From contig SLCI01000114.1 of NCBI GenBank assembly GCA_007125875.1, positions 1-37,319 on the forward strand: 37,319 bases of DNA, written 5' to 3'. The notes beneath the pieces were generated by a model. The model saw only the letters and a program-made list of their open reading frames with translations. It had not been told where the DNA came from and did not search any database. The position numbers and the translations under genes are program-made. This DNA is from Kiritimatiellia bacterium (GTDB taxonomy: Bacteria; Verrucomicrobiota; Kiritimatiellia; SLAD01). Below, one piece after another: positions 1 to 7,860 of this stretch (position 1 is the stretch's first letter; each line of letters opens with the position of its first letter).

Positions 1-185
1 CGGAGCTCTGCGACGCCGCGATCTTGCATAGGCAAATGTAAACCCTTATGCGGCCTCCGGTCTCGCGGAGCTCGACCCTCCACACGCGAGTCAAAGCATA
101 ATAGTCAATTTGAGGGCGGAGCTCTGCGACGCCGCGATAGGAATGGAAAATGGCCAAGCGCTGTGTGGCTTCCGGTCTCGCGGAG
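1..185. repeat. Two direct copies of a ~70-bp intergenic repeat
   Basis: Copy 1 spans 1-70 and may continue left of the window; copy 2 spans 117-185. Both begin with CGGAGCTCTGCGACGCCGCG and end with TCCGGTCTCGCGGAG, with an unrelated middle of about 33 bases. The two are separated by 46 bases. The end of copy 1 runs into GAGCTCGACCCTCC. No open frame is convincing here. The pattern looks like a dispersed intergenic element; its number of genomic copies cannot be seen from one window. Confidence 0.75.
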
Positions 186-276
186 TGCGAGAGGATCGAC
201 AAATGCGCAGAATGATGAATATTCTGGAAGTAGTGCCGTCTAATGTTGCAGATGGATACATAGAAAGGATTCGATC

Positions 277-990
277 ATGAGCTACCTTAAAAAGTTTTGC
301 GTGTTGGGTCTGGTATTTTCCCTTTCTCCGGCTTGGGCCAATGATGCGGGAGACCTGATCTTTTCTGGCGATCACCCGCGTCGAGCGCGCGTGGAGTTGC
401 TCTATGAAAATGTCGAGCGTCGAATCGATATCACGTCTGAAAACCCGGATCTAAGGCGCACATTTGACGCCGATGTCTTTGCCCTTCGCATTCAGAGCGC
501 GGTAACCCCGACCGCACGGCTGGATTTCGATATTGGAGCCATGAGTGCGGGTGGCGGCAATAATCAGTTGATGGGCGGTGTTGGATTGCGTTTCCTGGCC
601 TTCGAGGAAGGTGCTTGGCGCGGCGGAACGTTTGCCCAAGTTCGATATACCGAAGATTTGCGTGATCGTTTCGATTTGCGAGATGCCGAGAATCAAGATG
701 CTCGCTTTGATCTTGTCGAAGGCGATGCAGGCTTCTTGATTTCGTACCATTTTCCGGTTGCCGGACAGTTTCATATCACGCCCTACGGGGGGCCAGTGGC
801 TTCCGTTCTGCGGCTATCGGGTCGCACGGGTGAAGGCGAAACACGCGAGCGATTCCGTGCCCGGCAAGATCAGATTTTGGGCGTCGTCGCGGGTGTTGGA
901 TTTCAATTTGCCGATGCGACAGGGCTGCGGATTGAGTTCAGATATTTCGATGAGTTCAGCGTCTCGGCTGCCGCCGCACTGACCTTCTGA
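277..990 (+). CDS. Predicted outer-membrane beta-barrel protein
   Basis: A 237-residue protein with a clear Sec signal peptide: Lys-rich start, hydrophobic core LGLVFSLS, and a likely cleavage after AWA near residue 21. The rest alternates polar and hydrophobic residues in short strands separated by charged turns rich in Arg, Asp and Glu. The last residue is Phe after AAALT, the usual C-terminal signature of outer-membrane barrels that are inserted by BamA. The size would fit an eight- or ten-stranded barrel. A ribosome-binding site AAAGGA lies about 9 bases before the ATG. It converges on pgsA with only 4 bases between stop codons, and a 12-bp palindrome (987-998) covers its stop. No specific family or ligand is recognised; function unknown. 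Confidence 0.8.
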   Translation: MSYLKKFCVLGLVFSLSPAWANDAGDLIFSGDHPRRARVELLYENVERRIDITSENPDLRRTFDADVFALRIQSAVTPTARLDFDIGAMSAGGGNNQLMGGVGLRFLAFEEGAWRGGTFAQVRYTEDLRDRFDLRDAENQDARFDLVEGDAGFLISYHFPVAGQFHITPYGGPVASVLRLSGRTGEGETRERFRARQDQILGVVAGVGFQFADATGLRIEFRYFDEFSVSAAAALTF

Positions 991-994
991 TCGA

Positions 995-1618
995 TCAGGC
1001 CTTAGCGCGATTATGCCGGCTGAGGATCTGGCCGTTTTGGACGAAATATAGATAACCGGATGCCACGGTAATCAGCGCAACGGCAATCGATACGGCGTAG
1101 GCGATGTATCCGAAGGCCAAATCGTAATTAGCGAGCATTGTGGCATCGCCACCCCGCAGGACATCATGGCGTATCGCCAATCCGAGTAAGATCACGATGA
1201 TGGCTATGATTTGCCAGACCGTCTTGTGCTTGCCCCACTTACCCGCTGAAATGACAATCCCCTTTTCGACTGCCAAGAGGCGGAGTCCTGTCACTAGAAA
1301 CTCCCTTGAGATGATGATGACGACAATGTAGGCAGGGACCAATCCAAGCTCAACAAAACTGACAAACGCGGCGCATACCATGACTTTGTCGGCCAATGGG
1401 TCCATCAGTTTGCCAAAGGCGGTTACGCCGTATGTGGTTCTGGCCAGATAGCCATCCAAATAGTCCGTGATACCCGCAATAATAAAGATGATCAGGGCTA
1501 GGCTTTTCGCAAAAGGAATCGTTTCGGGTAATGACAAAAGCCCCAAGAGAATGGCCGACATGAAGATTCGGCTAATGGTCAGCAAATTCGGTAAGTTCAT
1601 ACTGCGAATGGCACTCAT
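995..1618 (-). CDS. pgsA: CDP-diacylglycerol--glycerol-3-phosphate 3-phosphatidyltransferase
   Basis: Makes phosphatidylglycerophosphate from CDP-diacylglycerol and glycerol-3-phosphate, the committed step to phosphatidylglycerol and cardiolipin, in the inner membrane. The CDP-alcohol phosphotransferase signature is complete: D52xxD55-G56xxA59-R60-x8-G69-x3-D73-x3-D77. About five hydrophobic helices follow the usual family plan, and 207 residues is a normal length. The chosen ATG overlaps the stop of the upstream RodZ-like gene as TGATG; a GTG three bases earlier (1621) is also possible. It is the last gene of an ftsK - RodZ-like - pgsA cluster. A RodZ/YmfM-type gene next to pgsA is a known arrangement in several bacterial phyla. 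Confidence 0.95.
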   Translation of the reverse strand: MSAIRSMNLPNLLTISRIFMSAILLGLLSLPETIPFAKSLALIIFIIAGITDYLDGYLARTTYGVTAFGKLMDPLADKVMVCAAFVSFVELGLVPAYIVVIIISREFLVTGLRLLAVEKGIVISAGKWGKHKTVWQIIAIIVILLGLAIRHDVLRGGDATMLANYDLAFGYIAYAVSIAVALITVASGYLYFVQNGQILSRHNRAKA

Positions 1619-2316
1619 CACTTGTCGAGGTAAGGTTCTGGCAACGCATCAATAAGCGGCAATGGCTGTCGTGGCCGAAGACGTTCGGTAGCCGCAGCAG
1701 GACGCTCCGCTGTGCGCGATGATTCTGCCACTGTTTGCTCGGCTACAGGGGACGTTTCTGGTTGTGGCAATGGATCTCGTCTCGCAATTAACCAGACAAT
1801 CAGCACCAGCATAATAATCGCGGACACTTTAAGTGCTTGTTGCAGCTCAATCTCTGGCCACTTCACTGAAGGGCGTTTGGCGACCAAGCGCTTCATACCC
1901 TCGAGGCTCAACCAGGCAGGCCATTGAATTTTACGCCAATCGATTTTCGCCCAAGCGGGCCATTTAAACTGAGGGCGCGGCAGTTTGGGTGTCCAAGCAG
2001 CACTCCCTCCCGACTTTTTATCGGACGCCGAGCGCGATGGCTGATTTTCATCAGGCAGGAGCGGGGCCTTCTCTTTCGGCGCATGACGCTCCATGTACTC
2101 ATCGACTAAAGGTCCCGAATCAAGCTCTAGATAGTCCGCATAAATGCGGATGAAACCTTTGGCGTAGGTCACCGCTGGAATCGCGCTAAAGTCGTCGCGT
2201 TCCATGGCCTCGATGTGCTGAATCTTGATACGCGTGCCCTTTGCCGCTTCTGATGCGGTTAGTTTGCGCTTCAAGCGAGCCGCTTTAAATTTTGCGCCCA
2301 GTGTATCCATAAACAT
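1618..2316 (-). CDS. RodZ-like helix-turn-helix membrane protein
   Basis: A 232-residue protein. Residues ~3-68 form the HTH domain typical of RodZ/YmfM proteins (LGAKFKAARLKRKLT, then EAAKGTRIKIQHIEAMERDD, then YAKGFIRIYADYL). A basic, Trp/Pro-rich stretch at ~110-162 carries three spaced WP motifs. One transmembrane helix follows (AIIMLVLIVWLIARR), then a short Pro/Arg-rich tail. In characterised RodZ the HTH binds MreB in the cytoplasm and supports rod shape. Here the periplasmic beta domain of classical RodZ is absent; only about 45 residues follow the membrane helix. It overlaps pgsA and lies 32 bases after ftsK. Two ATG starts (2316 and 2310) are possible; the second has TTGGA at better spacing. 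Confidence 0.82.
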   Translation of the reverse strand: MFMDTLGAKFKAARLKRKLTASEAAKGTRIKIQHIEAMERDDFSAIPAVTYAKGFIRIYADYLELDSGPLVDEYMERHAPKEKAPLLPDENQPSRSASDKKSGGSAAWTPKLPRPQFKWPAWAKIDWRKIQWPAWLSLEGMKRLVAKRPSVKWPEIELQQALKVSAIIMLVLIVWLIARRDPLPQPETSPVAEQTVAESSRTAERPAAATERLRPRQPLPLIDALPEPYLDK

Positions 2317-2348
2317 TCCAAGGGTTGAGGAAGGCTACGCTTACCGCC

Positions 2349-4724
2349 TTACCGTTCTTCAACCATTTCATTTTGGGGAATCTCGCCGTCTAAATCGATC
2401 AGAATCTCACGTGGATCGGATCCCTGCGGGGGGCCAATGACCCCCTTCTCCTCCAGTTGGTCCATCAAGCGGGCCGCGCGCGTGTATCCAATCCGAAGCC
2501 TGCGCTGCAAAGAGGAGGTCGAAGCGCGACGTGTTTGACGAATGACTTCGATGGCGGCCTCCATCATTTCGTCATCCTCCTCCATCTCGGGCAACGTCGC
2601 ACTCTTATTTTCGATCTTCTCTTTGATCGCGCCCTCATACTGCGGACCGCCCTGTTCTTTGATGAATCGGACGATATCCCGGATCTCATCATCCGTCGTC
2701 ATCGTGCCCTGCGAGCGAATCAGTTTAGAGCTGCCGGGAGGCAAGAACAGCATGTCACCTTTTCCGAGCAATTTATCCGCGCCGCTGGCATCCAAAATAG
2801 TCCGCGAATCGTTCTTTTGCGCTACTTGGAAAGCAATACGCGCAGGGAAATTGGCCTTAATGGTACCCGTAATGACATTTACCGAGGGCCTTTGCGTGGC
2901 CAAAATCATATGGATACCCACCGCACGCGATAATTGCGCCAAACGGGCAATCGAGTTCTCTATTTCAGCCTGCGCGACCAACATTAAATCGGCCAATTCA
3001 TCCACAATAATCACGATGTAAGGCACTTTATCCGGTATCGCGTGCGGATCATTTTCGTCGACTTCTTCCTCTTCGCCGAACAGGTCCGGCTGTTTGACAA
3101 TTGGACGGCTATTGAAGGCCTTGATATTGCGGACTCCGACTTTTGCGAACAGCTTGTAACGTTTTTCCATTTCATTGATGGCCCAACGCAAGCCGAGCGA
3201 AACTTTTTTGGGGTCTGTGATGACGGGCACAACCAAATGCGGCAATCCCTCGTAGCCTGAGAACTCCACAATCTTGGGATCGATCAGCATCAAACGCATT
3301 TCGTCTGGACGGCGCGACATCAGCAGCCCCGCCAAGATCGAGTTCATACAGACGGTCTTGCCTGCCCCCGTTGCACCGGCAATCAACATATGTGGCATGT
3401 CGGCCAAGTCCGCGACCAACACATGCCCGCCCACATCTTTGCCCAAGGCCAATGGCAAGGCGCACTTATCGCTTTTCCAGGACGGGCTCTCCATGACCTC
3501 ACGCATGAATACCATGGTGGACTTGGAATTGGGGACTTCAATGCCGACCACGCCTTTGCCGGGGATCGGTGCCTGCACACGCACACTTTCCGCCTTCATT
3601 ACCAAGGCAATGTTATTGCTGAGACCCGAAATCTTTTCGAGGCGAACGCCGGGGGCTGGCAACAACTCGAATCGAGTCACCACAGGGCCTTGCTCCACAT
3701 TGGTTACTTTCGCCTCAATGCCAAACTCAGCGAGCGTTTCCTCCAATAGCGCAGAGCCAACCGAGTGATCCTCGGTATACTCAATGTCTTGATTGTTTTG
3801 GAGCGGCGTCAACAAGTCCAGCGGGGGTAATTTATAGCCCGACGGATCGCCTGAATCGGCAGCGGGTACCACGGCGAGAGCGGGCTCATCATCTTTCTTG
3901 GCCGCAGGCTTAGGTGTCGGCTTCCGCTCAACCTTGGCTGGTTTTACCTCGGGTTCGGCCGGAATGGGCGTGGGCACTGGTGTTGGCTCAGGTTCAGGAC
4001 GCTTTGTGCGCCTCAGCTTGGCCGCGGCTTCGGCTTCCTCACGTTTGAGCATAGCGGCTTCCAGACGAGTCCGGCGCGACTCGACCTGCTTAACCTCCTG
4101 CTCCAGCTCCTCCACACGATCTTTACGCTCGGCCAGGCGCTGATTGAACTGATCAATCAAGGCCACGACTGCGGCACCGACTCGCTTGGTAACTTCCCAT
4201 GGATGTACAGCCAGAACAATCGACAGCCCCATCAGCATAACGGCCACAGCCAGAATGCCCGTCCCGACCTGTCCCATCAGTCGTTCAAGGCCTTGCGTAC
4301 CAAGCAAGTACCCAACCAAACCGCCGCGGTTATCAACATTGAGATACTCCATGGCCATTTCCCAGCCACTGCTTTGTATCTGAATGAAAACCGCGAGCGC
4401 AGCGTAGATCGCCCAAATCCACGCCACGCGCGTCCATACCAATCCTTCGCGCCGGACCAGCAACATCACACCCAAGCCAGCAAAGACGGCAGGACAAAGA
4501 TAGCCCGTCACTCCGAAAGCAGCAAAAATGATGAACGAAAACCACGCTCCCGCTGGGCCGACATAATTGCGAGCGGGATCATTGGGAGGTTCGTGATTAA
4601 ACACGATGTCTTCAGGGACATACGAAATCACGCTGAGAAACATCAGGACGCAAAAGGCCAAGAGCAAAATGCCCCACGCTTCGCGCCATCCCGTTCGTCT
4701 GACTTCTGGAATCTTTTTCGCCAT
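2349..4724 (-). CDS. ftsK: DNA translocase FtsK/SpoIIIE
   Basis: Septal DNA pump that moves chromosome ends during division and activates XerCD/dif recombination. From N to C: a membrane domain with about four or five helices (residues ~15-170); a coiled coil (~190-235, Glu/Lys/Arg-rich); a Pro/Lys/Glu linker; then the RecA-like motor with Walker A GATGAGKT at about residue 448 and Walker B IIVDELADLM. The C-terminal gamma winged helix (SLQRRLRIGYTRAARLMDQLEEKG) would read KOPS-type sequences. I start it at the ATG at 4724 (MAKKIPEV, 791 residues); an in-frame TTG at 4742 would add six residues but has no better ribosome site. First gene of the ftsK - RodZ-like - pgsA cluster, transcribed away from the gene at 4865. 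Confidence 0.96.
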   Translation of the reverse strand: MAKKIPEVRRTGWREAWGILLLAFCVLMFLSVISYVPEDIVFNHEPPNDPARNYVGPAGAWFSFIIFAAFGVTGYLCPAVFAGLGVMLLVRREGLVWTRVAWIWAIYAALAVFIQIQSSGWEMAMEYLNVDNRGGLVGYLLGTQGLERLMGQVGTGILAVAVMLMGLSIVLAVHPWEVTKRVGAAVVALIDQFNQRLAERKDRVEELEQEVKQVESRRTRLEAAMLKREEAEAAAKLRRTKRPEPEPTPVPTPIPAEPEVKPAKVERKPTPKPAAKKDDEPALAVVPAADSGDPSGYKLPPLDLLTPLQNNQDIEYTEDHSVGSALLEETLAEFGIEAKVTNVEQGPVVTRFELLPAPGVRLEKISGLSNNIALVMKAESVRVQAPIPGKGVVGIEVPNSKSTMVFMREVMESPSWKSDKCALPLALGKDVGGHVLVADLADMPHMLIAGATGAGKTVCMNSILAGLLMSRRPDEMRLMLIDPKIVEFSGYEGLPHLVVPVITDPKKVSLGLRWAINEMEKRYKLFAKVGVRNIKAFNSRPIVKQPDLFGEEEEVDENDPHAIPDKVPYIVIIVDELADLMLVAQAEIENSIARLAQLSRAVGIHMILATQRPSVNVITGTIKANFPARIAFQVAQKNDSRTILDASGADKLLGKGDMLFLPPGSSKLIRSQGTMTTDDEIRDIVRFIKEQGGPQYEGAIKEKIENKSATLPEMEEDDEMMEAAIEVIRQTRRASTSSLQRRLRIGYTRAARLMDQLEEKGVIGPPQGSDPREILIDLDGEIPQNEMVEER

Positions 4725-4809
4725 AAGCCCTAACGCTATCAATTACTCGGCTTTCTGTGCAAGCCTCCCGATGCGCCTGTAACAATTCAGGAAAAGCACG
4801 AACCACCCT

Positions 4810-4836
4810 TTGCTCTATGGAATCCTGTGCTATAGT
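4810..4836 (+). promoter_or_regulatory. Possible sigma70-type promoter for the small membrane protein gene
   Basis: A -10 box TATAGT (4831-4836) matches TATAAT at five of six positions. A poor -35 candidate TTGCTC starts at 4810 with a short 15-base spacer. The start codon lies 28 bases further downstream, behind a clear AGGAGT ribosome site at 4853-4858. Confidence 0.4.
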
Positions 4837-4864
4837 CCATGCGTCTACAACACAGGAGTCAATT

Positions 4865-5254
4865 ATGGCGAGGAATACCACGCTGCTGGGCGCAGCACTG
4901 ATTGTTTTAGGAATAGCGGCCTACATTTTAACCGCGGCCGAGTCGATTACCGCACTCATTCCAATGTTCTTTGGCTTACCCTTGGTGGCCTTGGGTCAGT
5001 TAGGGCAAAAACAAGAGGACAAACGGAAGCACTACATGCATGCAGCGGCTGGAATCGCTTTGCTGGGATTCTTGGGCACTGTGGGCGCAATCCGGTTCGC
5101 CCTCTATCTAGTTTCCGTCGGGCCCGTCCACGTCGACAATCCACCTGCCGTGATCGCACGCAGCATCATGGCGGTGCTTTGCGGGATTTATCTCTATTAC
5201 AGCGTAAAATCCTTCCGCGCTGCCCGAAAAGCGCGCGAAGAGGTTACAGCCTAA
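4865..5254 (+). CDS. Small four-helix membrane protein, function unknown
   Basis: A 129-residue integral membrane protein. Hydrophobic segments lie at ~5-25, ~28-46, ~60-80 and ~95-112; the loop after the second is charged (GQKQEDKRKHY), and the C-terminus is basic (SFRAARKAREE). The positive residues suggest that the loop and tail are cytoplasmic. The frame is open further upstream, but the ATG at 4865 is chosen because AGGAGT sits 6 bases before it and the protein then begins directly with a helix. It stands alone between divergent ftsK and a convergent small gene whose stop is 3 bases away. No family is recognised. Confidence 0.75.
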   Translation: MARNTTLLGAALIVLGIAAYILTAAESITALIPMFFGLPLVALGQLGQKQEDKRKHYMHAAAGIALLGFLGTVGAIRFALYLVSVGPVHVDNPPAVIARSIMAVLCGIYLYYSVKSFRAARKAREEVTA

Positions 5255-5257
5255 GCG

Positions 5258-5440
5258 TTATACTTTAAGCTCTTTGAGTTTTGCGCGGAGCTGCTTCTCA
5301 TTATAGCGACGGATCTGGGCTTCGGGTACACCGGCTGCGATTAAGCGCTGACGCTGTTCCAGTAAGCGGCGACGGCGGGCCGCACCGGTCTTCTTGGGAC
5401 GCAATAAATTCTTGTTCTTCGTCAATTTAACTCGTGACAT
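5258..5440 (-). CDS. 60-residue Lys/Arg-rich protein, possibly RNA-binding
   Basis: Sixty residues with about 20 Lys/Arg, including RPKKTGAARRRRLLEQRQR, followed by a helix-like GVPEAQIRRYNEKQLRAKLKEL. A strong GAGGA ribosome site precedes the ATG by 7 bases, which supports real translation. Composition and size resemble small ribosomal or ribosome-associated proteins. I recall similar short basic proteins from Verrucomicrobia-like genomes but cannot name a family. Its stop lies 3 bases from the stop of the convergent membrane-protein gene. 126 bases separate it from the end of the upstream argA gene, and that gap contains a 12-bp palindrome (5488-5499). Alternatives are a nucleoid-associated peptide or an unrelated orphan. 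Confidence 0.7.
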   Translation of the reverse strand: MSRVKLTKNKNLLRPKKTGAARRRRLLEQRQRLIAAGVPEAQIRRYNEKQLRAKLKELKV

Positions 5441-5566
5441 CTTCGTTCCTCGTTATGGCTGTAATGAAAATCGGCGGGAAACCGGATCAGGAATTCCTGC
5501 AATGGGCGCATACCTTAGTCAGCACCCCGCCTCTTGTAAACCCCTAAAGCGCACGCTCCTAGGAAA

Positions 5567-6850
5567 CTACGCAGAAAGTTTGCGAATCAAAATACGGGAT
5601 TTGCGCCCGCTGGCCTCGTAGGCTGATTGCCGATCAAGCGGAAGGTCCGCCAAGTTCCCTACCGTAAAACCGCCCTTTTGTTGGAAATAGCTGAAGGCTT
5701 GAGTCGATAGGGCGAATAGACACTTGCAGCCTAATGACTTCGCTTTCGTGCACGCAAACTCAATCAACGCACCACCGATGCCCTGATTTTCATGCGCTTG
5801 TGAGACAAAGAGACATTGTAGTTCCGCACTTTCCTCGCTGGCAAACAAGCGCAGCCCCACACAGGCCACGACATTGCGATCGATCTCAAACACGTAAAAA
5901 TTGGCTAACTGATCCAGCACATCCTGCCGGGTACGAGGCACCAACTCCTCGGCCGCCACCGCCTCGCGAATCAGTGCCATGATCACGCTTACGTCACGCT
6001 TGCGGGCGGGCCTGATCGATTGGTACTCGTTGGCATAGATCATTGTCCCGACGCCCTCATTCGAGAATATCTCGCCCAACAAGGCCTCGTCTTGCAAACC
6101 GTTAATCATATGAACGCGCTGAACACCGTGCTGACATGCGTGCAAGCCATGCTCCAGTTTACTGCGCAAATCAGCGCTCAAAGAAGAAGACTGAGCACGC
6201 AGATAGCTCTCGGCTTCGGCTACAGAAAACTGCGCGCTGAGCGTCCCGCCCTCTGCGATCCCGTTATGCGTGGAGATATAAATCAGCTTCGCGGCTTTTA
6301 GGGTTTCGGCCACTTCGCGGGCGGCCTGATCGGAATTCACCCGAAACGTTTGTCCATTGCCATCGAAACCAACCGGCGGTATGACCGGTATGATGCCCTC
6401 CGCTAAGAGCGTTTTGAGAAATTGGGTATCCACACGCTCTACCTTACCGGTATGGGCAAAATCCTGCCCTTTTCGGATGCCAGCCGGATGAGCAACGATC
6501 GCATTGGTGATGGCCGCACGCACATCGGTCTCGGCCAAGCCTTCCAGAATGTTGTGGCCGAAACGACTTGAGGCCGCGATGGCTAACTCGAGGGTCTGGC
6601 TATCCGTGATCCCCATGCCCTCTAGATCGCTTACTGGACAGCTCAACTGATCGGCCAATCGCTGAATGCCGCAGCTCGCACCATGAACGATCACCACATT
6701 GATATTGAGGCTTCTGAGCACGGATATATCCAGCAACAGATTGCGGAAATTTTCATCCACCAACACCTTGCTGTCTATGCTCAGGACAAATAGCCGGTCC
6801 CGAAACCGCGCCATATAGCCCAAAATACCTCTTAAATCAGTCGCCTTCAT
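5567..6850 (-). CDS. argA: Amino-acid N-acetyltransferase (N-acetylglutamate synthase, ArgA type)
   Basis: Acetylates glutamate with acetyl-CoA, the first step of arginine biosynthesis. The protein (427 residues from this start; E. coli ArgA has 443) has the classical two-domain layout. An amino-acid-kinase fold covers ~1-285 (VIVHGASCGIQRLADQL, later GIIPVIPPVGFDGNGQTFRVNSDQAA), which in this family acts as the arginine-sensing domain. A GNAT domain covers ~290-427 (CLFVSQAHENQGIGGALIEFA, the acetyl-CoA loop). The ATG at 6850 starts the conserved N-terminus but lacks a close Shine-Dalgarno; GGAGAGG lies about 20 bases upstream, and an in-frame TTG at 6889 would add 13 residues. An argF-like gene is in the same window at 28569, on the same strand but in a different cluster. 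Confidence 0.9.
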   Translation of the reverse strand: MKATDLRGILGYMARFRDRLFVLSIDSKVLVDENFRNLLLDISVLRSLNINVVIVHGASCGIQRLADQLSCPVSDLEGMGITDSQTLELAIAASSRFGHNILEGLAETDVRAAITNAIVAHPAGIRKGQDFAHTGKVERVDTQFLKTLLAEGIIPVIPPVGFDGNGQTFRVNSDQAAREVAETLKAAKLIYISTHNGIAEGGTLSAQFSVAEAESYLRAQSSSLSADLRSKLEHGLHACQHGVQRVHMINGLQDEALLGEIFSNEGVGTMIYANEYQSIRPARKRDVSVIMALIREAVAAEELVPRTRQDVLDQLANFYVFEIDRNVVACVGLRLFASEESAELQCLFVSQAHENQGIGGALIEFACTKAKSLGCKCLFALSTQAFSYFQQKGGFTVGNLADLPLDRQSAYEASGRKSRILIRKLSA

Positions 6851-7065
6851 AACGAGAGAAAGCGTTCCCCAAACCTCTCCGAATTGCAAGGCTATAGGGT
6901 GTGTTGATTATTCCGAATTGTGAGCTGAATCCGGCGGCACGCAAGCGGACGCCCTACTTAACGCCGATCAATAGAGATAACAGCAGCGACGCTTAGGCTT
7001 GGATGAATCCCTCCTCTCGGTTAGTCTTATTAGTGGTCATTTTACCTGCACATTTGGGAGTCCTT

Positions 7066-7749
7066 ATGAAATCTATGCTTCGCTATGGTCTGACAGTTTT
7101 CACGTTCGTATCTTTACTTCATTCAGAGGCGGCAGACCTCTACTTCCTGCGTCATGCCCAAACGATGGCGAATGTGACCCGCGAGTACACCGAGGAAAAT
7201 CAACGCGCCTTTTCCCCCATCGGCAAGGAACAAGTGGCTGGCGTTGTGGAAAAACTCGCCGAACATGAATTCGACATTGTACTGGTCAGCCCCGCCTATC
7301 GCACCTTGCATACAGTGTTACCGGTCTTGCATGACCGTGGCATGACGGCTGAAATCTGGCCGGAACTGTATGAATGCTGCTGGGACCGCGAAACGGAGGA
7401 AGAGGAGCCTCAGGTCACTCGGGGGGACCGCATTGAGTTGGATGAGGATACCGCAGCCTTCTTCACCTTCCGCGATGATGATGCCATGTACATGTTGAGT
7501 GTCGACACACCGGCCCGCGGTGAGTTGATGGTGGCGGATGCAGTCGCCCGTCTGCAGGAACGTTTTGCGGGAACAGACAAACGCATACTAATCGTGTCGC
7601 ATTATCATACGAGTGGCCGGATCATGCGCTCGCTGCTAGGCGACGCGGCACCCTGGCGCATTCAGCCCCGGAATGCCGAGCTTTCCCATCTGGAGGAAGT
7701 TGAGGATGGCCAGTGGGTGTTGCGCATGCTCAATGACGAGCCGCAATAG
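7066..7749 (+). CDS. Secreted histidine phosphatase family protein
   Basis: A 227-residue histidine-phosphatase (phosphoglycerate mutase-like) domain behind a signal peptide (LTVFTFVSLLHSEAA, cleavage near residue 22). The catalytic motif is LRHAQTMANV with R29 and H30; the usual RHGET is RHAQT here. The second Arg is in PAYRT (R79), the likely acid in WPELYE, and the second His in VSHYHTSGRI (H179). The family transfers or hydrolyses phosphate through a phosphohistidine; the substrate cannot be told from sequence. Starting at 7066 gives a GGGAG ribosome site 5 bases upstream and puts the signal peptide at the N-terminus, so the longer frame from 7003 is not used. It is a single-gene unit, divergent from argA and convergent with uvrA. 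Confidence 0.85.
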   Translation: MKSMLRYGLTVFTFVSLLHSEAADLYFLRHAQTMANVTREYTEENQRAFSPIGKEQVAGVVEKLAEHEFDIVLVSPAYRTLHTVLPVLHDRGMTAEIWPELYECCWDRETEEEEPQVTRGDRIELDEDTAAFFTFRDDDAMYMLSVDTPARGELMVADAVARLQERFAGTDKRILIVSHYHTSGRIMRSLLGDAAPWRIQPRNAELSHLEEVEDGQWVLRMLNDEPQ

Positions 7750-7782
7750 AGCGGCTTAAATCTTTGCTCACCAAGATCTCCA

Positions 7783-7860
7783 CGTCCTAACGGACGCGGC
7801 TACGACTCAATTGTAGCTGCCGCCTGCCTGCCCGCGAGCCTGCGCTGACCATGATCAGCG
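7783..7860. repeat. Stem-loop-rich intergenic sequence between convergent genes
   Basis: The gap between the phosphatase and uvrA stops contains CGTCC-taac-GGACG (7783-7796), an imperfect GCGGCTAC/GTAGCTGC pairing just after it, and CGCTGA-ccatga-TCAGCG (7843-7860), which overlaps the uvrA stop codon. No T-run follows on either strand, so these are not classical intrinsic terminators. The sequence resembles dispersed intergenic repeats, but only one copy is visible here. Confidence 0.4.

Noticed and set aside
987-998. Palindrome CTGATCGATCAG as a terminator
   Set aside because: It covers the stop codon between convergent genes but has no loop and no T-run; probably chance or a weak structure.
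3274-3768. 164-codon frame antisense to ftsK
   Set aside because: It lies fully inside the ftsK motor region, which has unmistakable motifs on the other strand; no ribosome site or domain.
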